64,000 bases of DNA from positions 9,186,223-9,250,222 of the forward strand of contig NC_057866.1 in NCBI RefSeq assembly GCF_019393635.1, in the 5' to 3' direction. Both the position numbers and the translations under genes were made by a program. The notes under the pieces are model-generated. The model was not told where the DNA came from, did no database searches, and was given only the letters and a program-made list of their open reading frames with translations. Origin of the DNA: Dromiciops gliroides. Its lineage: Eukaryota; Chordata; Mammalia; Microbiotheria; Microbiotheriidae. Each line of letters opens with the position of its first letter. The stretch's first letter is position 1. Shown here piece by piece: positions 41,051 to 51,865 of the stretch.

Positions 41051-42897
41051 CTCCTCCTCTGCCCACCCCAGGCTAGGGGGCTCCGAGGTTAGGGCCCAGT
41101 TTGGGGAAGTGGGTCCGGAAGGAGTCTCCGCCCGACGTAGGCCGGGCTCTGGGGGCAGACGATTTGGGCTGAACCCCCCCCTTCCTCCTTCCTGAGGGGG
41201 TTCCCGTGCTTGTCTTCCTCGGGCAGGTTCCCTCCCCTCCCACTCAGGAAGCGGCAGCAAAGTCACGCTTCTCGGCTGCTTCCTCGGGGCCTCCCCCTTC
41301 CCTGCTCCTGCCGGGGTGGGGCATTAGAACGGACCCCCCTGGAGCCAGAGAATGCACGTGTTCCATCCCGAGAGCCGCCTTCGAGGGGAGGGGCGGGAGG
41401 CCGTGCCCCTGGGTGCTGGTCCCTTGGGGGGGGTTCAGTGACCTCTAGGACTCCTCTATCAGCCCCATATCTCCGGCCCCTCGGGCAGTGACCGCTGGCA
41501 TAGCTGGTTCTCCCTGCCCCTTTTCGCCGCGAAGACTGCAGAGCCGGGTCCTCTGGGCCTTGTAATCTCAGCTCCGAGCATCGCGGGTTCCAGCTGGCCA
41601 GGCCGGGGGTTCTCCGGGCAGGACCCCCTTGCTTGGGGCATGAGCCGGTGAATTTCAGTCAACAATGATCCGCCCACATCCTTCTGCGTCTTTGAGATTG
41701 TAGGGTTAGGGAGAAAGCCGCTGGACTTGGGAGCTGGGAAGACCTCGGTTCAAATCCTGCCTTTTGACACAGATTAGTTTTTGTTTCTGGGCAAAAGTCA
41801 TTTGGCTTCCGTTTACTTGTTTGTAAGATGGGGGATACAGCACCTCTACTAACTCTACATTGAAGTTAAGGTTGTGGAAATCAAAGGGAAGGTACCTTTT
41901 AAACCTCCAAGTGTTCTACTGCCAGCTCTTATCGCTAACGCAAATCCTGTTTCCTTTGAGTTGAGGGGAGGGGCCCTGAGAAGAGCATCCCATCTCCCTT
42001 ACTGGGCTCTTTACCCACAGGCCTCTGGGGTGGCTGTCTCAGATGGGGTGATTAAGGTGTTCAACGACATGAAGGTTCGCAAGTCCTCGACACCTGAGGA
42101 GGTGAAGAAGCGCAAGAAGGCCGTGCTGTTCTGCCTGAGCGAGGATAAGAAGAACATCGTGCTGGAGGAGGGCAAGGAGATTCTGGTGGGTGACGTGGGG
42201 CAGACTGTAGATGACCCCTATACTACCTTTGTCAAGATGCTGCCAGACAAGGACTGCCGCTACGCCCTCTACGATGCCACCTATGAGACCAAGGAGAGCA
42301 AGAAGGAGGATCTGGTGTTCATCTTCTGGTGAGTCTCGAGCAGAGTAGATCACCTCGAGAGACCAGCCTTTCAGGGGGGGCTTGTCCCATTGTCCAGGGG
42401 CAGGCCCCAGGCATCTTGGCCTGGCTTGAGCTGGGAGGAGAGGTGCATGCACTCCCCAGCTTTCTAACTCTTGGCCTCTCCTTCCAGGGCCCCTGAGTGT
42501 GCCCCTCTCAAGAGCAAAATGATCTATGCGAGCTCCAAGGACGCCATCAAGAAGAAACTGACAGGTGTGTGTGTGCGCGCGAGTGTGTGAGAGATGGCAT
42601 TTCCAATAGCCTAACCCTCTTTGGCGCACAAGGCCGAATTTCGTTGGGTCTGAAGAACTGGGTGAGGAGCCTGACTCTGACCGTGGTGGGACCTTTGAAG
42701 CTCGAGGTTGGGTTTTTATCTGTAAAGTGCTGGTGGGTCTAATCTTTCCTTGACTCTGACTCCCATCCTCTTTCCTTTTCACAGGAATCAAACATGAATT
42801 ACAAGCCAACTGTTATGAGGAAGTGAAGGACCGCTGTACCCTGGCTGAGAAACTGGGGGGCAATGCCGTGATTTCCCTGGAGGGGAAGCCCTTGTGA
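40457..42897 (+). CDS. CFL1: Cofilin-1
   Basis: Cofilin-1 is the main non-muscle ADF/cofilin. It binds ADP-actin, severs filaments and carries actin into the nucleus. Four exons: 40457-40459 (ATG only, donor GTGAGC), 42021-42328, 42488-42564 and 42785-42897 (TGA). Sum is 501 nt, 166 aa, the family's exact length. Visible features are [10 protein letters not shown] with the LIM-kinase site Ser3, the KKRKK nuclear-localisation motif near residues 30-34, and the actin-binding long helix region (residues about 112-128, [15 protein letters not shown]). It ends [11 protein letters not shown]. At the protein level it is virtually the human sequence. CFL2 was considered, but the exon context and 11q13 synteny identify CFL1. 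Introns are short: 1.56 kb, 159 bp and 220 bp. Confidence 0.98.
40545..40606 (+). repeat. 12-bp CCTCCTCTCCAT repeat in CFL1 intron 1
   Basis: Five near-perfect copies of CATCCTCYTCTC, a pyrimidine-only strand 90-150 bp after exon 1. Confidence 0.85.
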
Positions 42898-43415
42898 GTC
42901 TCCCCCCTCCAGCTCCCCTGCTGGGGCCGCCCAAGCCCAGTTGGGGAGCAGGCTGCCCCCTTCCTGCCAGACCTGAGGGGCTGGGGGGATCCTAGCAGGA
43001 GCAGGGCGATCCCTTCACCCATTTGCCAAACCACCCCTGACCCCTGACCTCCCTCACTTCAACCCAATGGCTCTGGCCTTCCCCAACTGCCTTTGATATT
43101 CTCATTCCTCCTGAGTTGTAGCAGACCAAGCCCCCCGGGGATGCCCAGATGCGGGGGAGGCCAGTATTTTCCAGTATTTTTTTTTAACTGACACCCCCAG
43201 TTTTCCCCCTTCCCCGGTGCTGCCAACTTCTAACTGCGATAGTGGCTTTGTGCTTGTTGTTTAGTTTTGTGTATAAATGGAATGTTGTGGAGACCCCTCC
43301 CCTACACAACCGGCTCCCCTTCCCCCTCCCCCCTCCAGTTACTCATGTGGCCAGTAAAAGGAAAGTTCAATTAAAAAAAAAAAAGACAAATAAATAAAAG
43401 GTGAGCTGCTCTGGA
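42898..43415 (+). terminator. CFL1: CFL1 3' UTR with two poly(A) signals
   Basis: About 500 bp, C-rich, ending in AATAAA at 43389-43394 and overlapping AATAAA at 43393-43398. Length and CCC-rich texture fit the known CFL1 mRNA tail. Confidence 0.85.
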
Positions 43416-43764
43416 GGCTGTTGTTTTTTGTTGTTTTTTTTCTGGGCTGGGTAGGAAGTGTAGGGAGTGGGGATGGTAGAACATGGTAGGCTCCCTTTGG
43501 CCCCAGATCCCCCCCCCTTCTGGCAAAGCTTGGCCTGGGGCTCTGATGGTACCTTCTCAGCATTCTGTGAAAGGACAGAGGATGGTCTTAAACTGGCCCT
43601 AGCCTAGGGTGGGCTCCTCCTGAGCCTCCTCCTGTTCCTGGGCTAGTTGTCACATGTGTTTCTTCATTGGCCTGGGCTCCTTGGGGAGGGCCCAGTTCTG
43701 GGGAAGGGACTTCGCCCCCTGTCAGGGAGGGAGCACACAGCGAATTGGGTCCAAAACAGGTACC

Positions 43765-43770
43765 TTTATT
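43765..43770 (-). terminator. SNX32: SNX32 poly(A) signal
   Basis: TTTATT on the plus strand, AATAAA on the minus strand, about 210 bp after the SNX32 stop. CFL1 and SNX32 transcripts end about 330 bp apart, tail to tail. Confidence 0.85.
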
Positions 43771-43979
43771 TCCATCGATGAAGGAAAGACAACACTGGTA
43801 TTGATGGGTCTGACCTCTCTGTTGGCAGCCTTAGCTCTGAGGGCTCCCTCTGGGAGGTCACAGGTGACAGACACACCCATCTGCCCGGGGTTGTCTGTGT
43901 TTCCTTCCCCAGGGGCAGGGTAGGGAAGGCTGGGCTTCAGGCTCCGAGCCTAGCACAGGGCAGGAGGGAGGAGAGGGTG

Positions 43980-46900
43980 CTAGGGTTCTCCCTTGAGGGC
44001 AATGAGGGTGTTTCTTAGAAGCAGTGTACTGGCCTAGGAAAGAGAGAATGGAGGGCTGTTCTGGGGGGGGGGGCATGCTCCTTCCCTCAGTTTCCCCAAG
44101 GATTACAAGTGGCTGTTGAGATGTCCTCAGCACCCTAGCAATGAGGGCTCAGAGAACCTGTGGGGCATTTCATGGAGGAGGGGGTTGAGGTGGTGTGATA
44201 TTAGCATATAGAATGCTGACAGCTTCCCCCCTTGTCTGACATCAACTAGCCACCGAGTAAAATGGTAACCACACCTCCCCTCATCCTCCCCCAGAACTTT
44301 GAGACAGATAAGATGGTGGAAGTCCTGGCAGAATGTCCCCAGGGGGTTTCCCCTGAGGTGGCCAGCAGTTGGGGGTGAGGGCAGAGGTGCTGTTACCTTG
44401 GCATGTTTGAGTTCTAATTCCGCCAACTCAATGAGATTCTTTCGGAAAGCAGATCCCCGGCGAGCCTTAAAGTCAGTGAGCTCTGGGCCAGAGAATGGAG
44501 ACAAGAGTGTTGGGCCAAGCTGGCAGGGGGCATTGGGCCCCTCGGGTAGGGGGGCGCTTCACTCACCCTGCTTGGCCGAGTCAGAGAGGCGCTCAAAGCG
44601 CCGGCAGCACAGCTGCTGGTGGGTCTCTGCCGACTGCACCTCCCGGTTTCTCATCCGGGCTTTGTCCAGGGCCTTATTGGCATTCTCGTAGTCGGCCAGT
44701 GCCCTCAACCGCCGGTACAGCAGGTCCTGTGGGGAGGGAGACCAAGAGAGAGGCAGAAGTGTGCACCACCAAGGCTCCGAAGGTCATTGATGGCTGCTGG
44801 GTCTGGGCAGCCTGCCTGCTAACACCTCACCTTGGCTGCCTGTGCATCCCTCATGTAATAGTGGAGCACGTCAGACAGTTTGAGGTCTTCATCCGAGGCG
44901 ACGCGGCCCTCCAGCTTCTGCAGGGGTGGATGAGGGAGGGGGACACTTATACATCAATATGTTCTGAACTAGCACGAGGGGTGACCCCTGGCCCTGGCTG
45001 GGAGGCTCTGGGGGTGTGGGTGCAGAGCAGCTCAACTACTGAGGTACCCCAAAGCGACCCCCACCATGGGTGCCCCAGGCCTAATCCCTGACGGCCACCC
45101 TGCCCACTGGGCAGAACTGGAATGCCACGGTCCCTAGAAACACCTCTTCCTGAAGCATGGGCCAATGTCCTGCCCTGTGCACCCCCTACTTCCTCCCCGT
45201 GAACCAGAGAGGCCAGTAGATCTCTGACCCTCCACCAACCATAGGCGGGGCGTCTCACCCTCAGGCGTTCAAAAAGTTCAGCCAATTTGAGAAAACTCCT
45301 AGGAGGAAGAGAGAAGCAAGCCTTTGTGGAGGTGCCCTTCTAGCCAAAGGCATCTTCTGGGGTGGGGCTACTGTACACCTTCCCCCAAACCCCCTGGAGC
45401 CTGGGTACAGTGAAAGGCCTGGAGGGGGTGGGGGCCTGGGAGTGGGGAAGGGGTGGCTCACGTCTTCAGCTGGTTGACTTCCTGTGTGCCCAGGCTGCTC
45501 AGTGCTGCCGAGATGGGGATGTAATCCTCAGCCAGGCCTGTTAGGGACAAACCCACCATAGGAGCCTCGTGCACCACACCTCCGGTGTAATAGAGGGCTG
45601 AGGGCCTTGGGCCGAGGTGGGAAGTAGGGGAAGGGGGGCAATGCCCACTGGAATGAAGCTTCATTCTAGTGGGTTCTAGGCCCCCACTAACCAGCTGCAT
45701 GATCTTGGCCAGGCCCCCCCTTCAGGGTGGGGGAGGGTTCCCCCCAAGCCCTCATTCCTTCCTCAAGGCCAGGGGAAGAGGAATAGGGTGTGCTTGGCCC
45801 TTTCAGGAGGGTCCCCCAGGAGTCCCCACATACACTTGTGGGAGCGCATGACCCGGTCAGCACGCAGGCAGGCATCCCGGATGCGACTATGGTACTCCAA
45901 CAAGAAGGTTCTCTCATGCTCGAAGAATTCGTCCACCTCCTGGGACCAAGAGGAGACTGCTGGGGTCACCAAGAAGAGGGCAAAGGGCAGTGGAGGCTGA
46001 AGACCCAAAGGCCTCCTCTGTGGGCTTCCTGTAGGCTCTGATTTGGGGCTTGAGGGGATCTGAGGCCTGGAGGGTCTAGCCCCTCCTAGAGGTCCAGTTC
46101 CCCCTTTGTAGAGAAGCCCAGATTAAGCAGTTTACCCAGGGTCCCACTGGGAATCACCCCAACCCTGTGCCCTGCTTACTGTGCACCAGGCCTGGCACCC
46201 CCCTCACCTTCAGTCCTGACACACCGGTGATGAGAGCCTCATCAGCCGACTTCACAATGTTCCTGATAAACCCCCCAAACAGCTCCTTCTTATTCTTCCC
46301 ACGAACACTCAGCTGGAACAAGGGCAAGAGGGAATGGGGTCAACCTTGGCATCCCTTCCACTGAGTCCAACACTCCACACCCACCCTGGGCCAGGCTCCC
46401 CGAATCCAACTCACATCTTGACCATATTCCAAGAAGACATACAGGTTGTGGTCCCGACGGAGGGTGGGGTGGGCAGCCAGGCGCTGAAGGAACACCTCGT
46501 GCATGGCTACTGTCTTCTTAAAAATGGCCAGATATTCCCTGGGGGATAGGATATAAGCATTCATGTGGCACCTGCTGTGTCCCAGGCACTGTCCTAAGTG
46601 CCTTTACAATATTAACTCATTTGATCTCATAACAACCCTGAGATGTAGGTGCTGATATTATCCCCACTTTGCAGTTGAGGAAACTGAGGCAAAGGTCTTG
46701 CCCAAGGTCACACGGTATCTGAGGCTGGATTTGAACTCGGGTCCTCCTGATTCCAGGCCTGTCATTCTATTCACTTTGCACCAACTGCCCCACTTTTTCT
46801 GAAGGGAAAAGTAGAGTGAGGGGAATCACCTTCACCTCCCCCCACCACCCCCCCACTTCTCTTTTTCCTCCAGCAGTAGTGGCGTGAGAGGTAGTATAAT

Positions 46901-49900
46901 GTCATGCAGGAAATCCTGGAGGCCGAGTGGTGGAAGCCAGGCCTCAGTTCCTTGCCCTTCTCTGACCCTTACTACAACCTGGTCAAGTCACAATCTAGTT
47001 TAGCCTCAGTTTCTGCACCTACAAAATGGGGGCTTTTTGTTGTCATTTTTCAGTCATGCCCAACTCTTTGTGACCTCATGTGGGGTTTTCTTGGCAAAGA
47101 TCCTTCTCCAGTTCATTTTACAGACAAGCAAACTGAGGCAAACAGGGTGAAGTGACTTGCTCAGGGTCACATAGCTAGTGAGTATCTGAAGCCAGACTTG
47201 AACTCAGGTCTGGCACGGTGCTCTAACCACTGTGCCACCCAGCTGCTCTAAAATGGGGCTGTCGGGCTTTATTCCCCACTTCCCAAGGTGGTTGTGCTCT
47301 CCTGTCGTTACCCTCATGGTTAATTAAGAGTCAATTAGTAGACCACAACCCCTTGTTCCAAAGGAGAAGTGGGATGCTCTCCCATGGAGCATAAGCTCAT
47401 TGGGGCAAAGAATCATTTCCTTCTTTGTAGGTATTTATCCAGGGCCTCGGAGGCATTTCCTAATTTATGATTGGAGGAGTCAAAGGCACCTGAGGGGACT
47501 CTGAGTCTAGTTTCCCCATTTTGCGGAAGAATGTAATCAAGACCCAGAAAGGGAAAATGATTTGTTCAGCATCACACACCTGGTGAATGTTGGAGACCAG
47601 AACCCAGGTCTTCCTGACTCTAGACCCTGTATTGTCCCCAGTCACTACACCACACTGCCTTGTTTGGGAGCCCTGGGAAGGGAAGCTGGGGGCTGGGGGT
47701 GGGAAGGGGTCTGCGGGCCGTGCTGGGACAGGGGGTGTCTCACCCCTCTAGTTCTTGCTTCATTTTGGCAAACTCTTCCCTGGTAATGGAGCTGTCCCCT
47801 TCCCCCAGCCTCTGCAGCTTTTCCCGGGAAGCCTCAAAGTCTGGCTTGGGGGGCGCTGGGGGTATCTGTTCAAAACAGCAAGGAGCAGAGAAGTCCACCT
47901 CTCCTGAGATTCTAAGGATCCCAGAGCCCACCAGCCCTCCCCATCCTCCCAGCTGCAAGCAGGTGCTTGAGGCCTCCACCCCTTAGCTGCTCTGCCCTGG
48001 GGCCCACGCCCAGCTCCTCACGATGATGCCAGCATAGTCCTCGTTGTCAGTGTACGCATCGTGAAGCCAGATGAACTCCTCATGCTGTCGCACCACTGAG
48101 AACTCTGTCTGGCTGAAGTGTGGGAGGCAGCTCTGGAAGGTGAGAACACCCACACAGAGGCCCTCTGTTCACACCCTCACACCACACAGTCCTGGACACC
48201 CTGGGCCAAGACTTCCACTAAACCTCACATACCCCCTCCTCGCCCAGGATCTGCTTTGGGACACTTCCCAGAATCCTTGTTGGGCTCTGGGCCAAAATGG
48301 AAAGAGCCAGGGGCTTGAGGGCCAGAACCCTGGGGTTCAACAGGAGATAGCTGGAAGCTAGAGGATTTGCTTTTGAGCAGAGGTATCTGGGAAGGAGAGA
48401 TTGTAATGGGGAGGGGACTACAGCCCCAGTTGAATCTTGTTTGTGGGTGGTACCAAGTACTGGTTTGGAAACCCTTGACCCCCTGAATGGGGCCATCATC
48501 TAGTAATAGAGACTGGAGACATGTATGGGGAAGTGATGACCTCACCTTGGTGTGAACTGTGAATTTCACCTTGTCCCTCTCACTCACAGCATCAGAGATC
48601 TCCACCTGCAAGGCCCCATCTCCCTGCAGGTCCATGGTCACTGGGCAGGGCTGAGGAGGGGGAGGCAATGAATGGGGGCCCAGGCCCATCTGCCCTCATC
48701 TCCCATGCCCAGCCTACATCCTGGGCATCCTTCCAGAAAGGCACTGAGGAATAAGAGGTCTAGCCATGGTGCCTAGGTAGTGCATACTGAGATGTGACCC
48801 CAGACCTTGCCCCAAAATCTGGGGCTCTTTCCACTTTCCTATTCTCAACCTCGATGCCCCTGAAGAGCCTAGAGCATCCTCAGTTGCCCCTGTCTCAGCC
48901 ATGAATTTGTCCCCAAGCCCCTAGAAGTGATTGGAGGGATCTAAGAATATCCCTCGTCTTTAGGAAGGGGCATGAAACCATCCATTACCTTTTTGTTTTT
49001 TGTTTGTTTTTGTTTTTTTATTTTTGCAGGGCAATGAGAGTTAAGTGACTTGCCCAGGGTCACACAGCTAGTATCAAGTGTCTGAGGCCAGATTTGAACT
49101 CAGGTCCTCCTGAATCCAGGACTGGTGCTTTATCCACTGCACCACCCAGCTGCTCCCCTTTTTTGTTTTTATTTTTTTTCATCCATTGCCTTTTAATGCC
49201 ACAAGGACTTCCTCCTCACTCAGGCCTTCAAGCAGAGGGCCCCAGGGCGAACTGGATTCTAGTGCTGGTCCCACTGCTTAGCAGCCAGCATGGCTGGACC
49301 TGGGGCCCTTGAATTGATTAGTTCTGTCACCATAGTTTCCTCATTGTATCATTCACTTTACATGATCTAGATAAGGGGTCAGAGTGCAGAGCATAAAAGC
49401 CTGGTTATTAGCCAAGTCATCTGGGGCAGGTCCCTTGCCATCTCTGAGCATCTGATTAGCTTCGGATCCACCAGCCTCAGGAAGGTTTTCATAAGGACCT
49501 GTGTCTGTGAATGTGCTTTGATGCCAACCATCAGGGGGGGGCACTGATGTGTGGTATTCTTCCTTCAAGCCCTCCCTCTATGGGGGAAGGGAACACCCTT
49601 GGCTTGGGGAGGGGCATCTTCTCTCTTCACTGTGCTGTCATCTTGCCTGGTCCCAATCTGGAACTTCTAGCTCTCACCCTTCCCCTGCTTTCAAGGTCCT
49701 CTGGGGAGGAAATTATTTTCCTTTTGTCTATGTATGCAAAGGACATTGTACTTAGTAGGTAGGCACTTAATGAATGCTCATTGATTGACTGGTTTAGGAA
49801 AACTTTCTGATGAGCCAATCCTACTGACTGTAGAAAGGGATGCTTCCCCCCACCATGGTGGTATTTCAGGCAGGGGGCTCCACTACAATAAATCATAAAG

Positions 49901-50309
49901 CACACACCCCTTCACATGGACAGACACACACAAAGGCACATGGTTTGTCCTTCCCTTGTGGAAGGTTAGCCCCCTGAGCCCAGGGTCTATTTTGTGTTTT
50001 GTCTTTGTTCCCCCAGTGCCTCCTGCAGTGTCACACACAGGACAGACCTTCAACAAATACTGGTTGGATTACACTAGCTTAGATGGAATTCCACACCCTA
50101 TTTCCCATCCCTGAGTGCAGTTTCTGTCTCCTCTGCCTCTTATCCCTTGGTTTTCCCAACTTTTCCTTCTGTTCTGAGAACATTTTTGTCCTCTCCAGCC
50201 ACCAGATCTCCTCTTTCCTGACCTCCTTCTGCTTCACTGTCTTGAGTCCTTTCCCTGACCGGCTTTGCAAGGGAGACCATCAAGGCCTGCTCTCTGCCAA
50301 AGGTCTCTG

Positions 50310-50346
<37 letters not shown>

Positions 50347-51048
50347 ACGAGCGCGCGCACACGCGCACACACACGGTACTGGGAGATAGGAACAGCTTCT
50401 GCTTGATGAGGAGGCAGAAGAGGTGGGTGGGGAGGGTCTCCCCAAGGCATCTTTCTCTTGGTCCACTAGGGTGCTCAGTCCAGTGATTACCATCAGAAGA
50501 TGTGACTGACTCTTCTTGGGTCTTGCCCAAGGAGGAGGAGCAAAGGACTTGGAGTCAGAGATGTGGTGTCCTGGCTCTGCTGATTTCTTCTTGCCTGACC
50601 TTGGGCACGCCCCTGCAGGCTCACTGAACCTCAATTTTCTCATCTGTAAACTGAGCTTGGGCTAGGTGATGGCTAAGGTCTTCTGTGACTCACCCCAAAT
50701 CCAGTGCCTGACCCTTGGGGAGAACTGCCCTTGCCTTCACTCTCCCACCTGCAGGCCCCCCTCCCCATTCCTTGCTTACCAGGAGGGACCCTGGGATCCA
50801 AAGTGGGGGTTCTTGGCAGCCCCACCCTTGCCCTTCTCTCCCTGGGGCCCAGGGCCCTTTCCTGCAAGTTTGGCTGTAGTCCAAGGAAGCATCCTTCTGT
50901 ACATCCATCCGCTCCTCCATCCACCCCTCCCTCCCTCCCTCCATCTATCCATCCATCCATCCATCCATCCATCCATCCATCCATCCGCCCCTCCCGCCCT
51001 CCATCCCGTTACCTGGCGCTCCTCCCCTGGGTCGGGATTCTCCTCCAT
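43980..51048 (-). CDS. SNX32: Sorting nexin-32
   Basis: SNX32 is the third member of the SNX5/SNX6 group of SNX-BAR proteins of endosome-to-Golgi and recycling coats. Thirteen exons on the minus strand: 51048-51013, 48650-48546, 48132-48022, 47865-47744, 46538-46415, 46312-46208, 45939-45834, 45537-45462, 45298-45259, 44917-44831, 44726-44567, 44482-44397 and 44033-43980. Phases close to 403 aa, the human length. Residues about 20-165 are a PX domain of the SNX5 type ([16 protein letters not shown] and the long helical insertion [20 protein letters not shown]). From about 180 to the end is the BAR coiled region ([37 protein letters not shown]). The exon 2 acceptor was set at 48651: the alternative CAG ten bases downstream would break frame with exon 1. 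SNX5 and SNX6 are excluded by synteny and by the C-terminus [14 protein letters not shown]. The gene is head-to-head with the open frame at 51.9-54.3 kb. Confidence 0.97.
46560..46795. mobile_element. MIR joined to a CORE-SINE end (SNX32 intron)
   Basis: CACCTGCTGTGTCCCAGGCA, AACTCATTTGATCTCATAAC and CCCACTTTGCAGTTGAGGAA give a clear MIR. It then passes into the minus-strand CORE-SINE text GGATTTGAACTCGGGTCCTC… to ACTGCCCC. Confidence 0.7.
47033..47250 (-). mobile_element. RTE-tailed SINE (SNX32 intron)
   Basis: Starts TTTTTGTTGTCATTTTTCAG on the plus strand, then CAACTCTTTGTGACCTCATG, CTGAGGCAAACAGGGTGAAG and ends CACCCAGCTGC. Minus-strand orientation. Confidence 0.85.
47480..47665 (-). mobile_element. 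MIR-like relic
   Basis: Decayed 'CCCATTTTGCGGAAGAATGT', 'TTGTTCAGCATCACACACCT' and 'CAGGTCTTCCTGACTCTAGA' sequence order, minus-strand MIR type. Confidence 0.5.
49005..49158 (-). mobile_element. CORE-SINE, minus strand (SNX32 intron 1)
   Basis: T-rich tail, GCAATGAGAGTTAAGTGACT, core, and CACCCAGCTGCTCCCC. Flanking TTTTTGTTTT and CCATTGCC/CCATTACC repeats suggest a duplicated target. Confidence 0.85.
49160..50300. other. SNX32 intron 1, mostly unremarkable
   Basis: No exon expected: exons 1 and 2 of SNX32 join in phase. A possible old SINE-like piece at 49725-49810 (GGTAGGCACTTAATGAATGC) and a C/T-rich segment at 50090-50260 were seen, nothing else. Confidence 0.5.
50312..50376. repeat. (TG)n then CGCGCG then (CA)n alternating tract
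   Basis: About 16 TG repeats, then TGTACACGAGCGCGCGCACACGCG-like centre and CACACACA. Alternating purine-pyrimidine over about 65 bp, in SNX32 intron 1. Confidence 0.9.
50925..50998. repeat. (CATC)n microsatellite
   Basis: At least ten tandem CATC units preceded by CCCTCCCT runs, 15-90 bp downstream of SNX32 exon 1 inside intron 1. Confidence 0.92.
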
Positions 51049-51054
51049 CACCGG

Positions 51055-51330
51055 TCCTTCTGCACCTCCCCTCTTCTGCTCCTATGAGAGGCAAGAAGCG
51101 GGCCGGTTTCTAGATGCCTGGGCGCCTCCTCCGCCCCGACCCCTCCCCAATCCTGGGGGATCTCGCTTCCCCTGCAACCCTCCTTCCCCTCCCCCCCACC
51201 CCTGCCCCGTCCTCCCCTCCACCCGCCCGCGCCCGCCCCAGATGGAAGAATGAATGGAGCCTGCCCGGACCGCACCGGCCCACGGCTTTCCTCCACCCCC
51301 GCCTCCGGGGGAGTAGTCAGTAGAGAGAGG
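51055..51330 (-). promoter_or_regulatory. SNX32: SNX32 promoter region
   Basis: GC-rich, C-tract-rich block directly upstream of the SNX32 ATG (51048) with CCGCCC boxes at about 51220-51240. The 5' UTR is probably short. No TATA box is apparent. Confidence 0.55.
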
Positions 51331-51734
51331 CGGAGGCCGCCAGGCTCCGCCCCAACAGTGCTCTCTGAATGGATGGAGGGGCCAGCCTCCGTACTTTCAT
51401 TGGCTTGTCCCTCTGTCCCTCCCAGCAGCGATACCGCCTCTTGGGGGGGGCGGGGGAAGCGTAAAAGGAGGGGTTGGAATCCAAGAGCAAGTCCCGCAGG
51501 GACGATGCTGGACCCGGCGCAGCTCCCTCTTCTCCTCCCAGCCCTCTCCGGACAGGCTCCGAAAGCTGTAGCCCCACTCCACGCCGCAAGGGAGCTGGGC
51601 GCCTGGCGGCCCTTCACCACTGTCTCCCCCTGGCCCACACCTCTCCCCTTTCCTCCCCCTCTCCCCCAGGCCTTCCTTCCCCTCCATCCTCTCTTCTCCG
51701 CCTCCATTACTCACCCCTCATCAATCAATGAACA

Positions 51735-51855
51735 AGAATTAGTGAGCCGTGCTTAATAAAGCACCTACTATGTATGTCATGCACTCTACTAGGCGCTGGG
51801 GACGCCCAGAGTAAAGAACGAAATGGAAACGGTCCCAGCTCTCAAGAGCCTCCAG
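51735..51855 (+). mobile_element. Old SINE-like relic between SNX32 and the glutamate-rich frame
   Basis: GCACCTACTATGTATGTCAT, CTAGGCGCTGGGGACGCCCA, and CGGTCCCAGCTCTCAAGAGC repeat the order of relics at 7690 and 22262. Confidence 0.55.
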
Positions 51856-51865
51856 GGCCCACCCC

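Noticed and set aside
42039-42809. 256-codon minus-strand frame over CFL1
   Set aside because: Shadow of the highly conserved CFL1 exons 2-3 and their introns.
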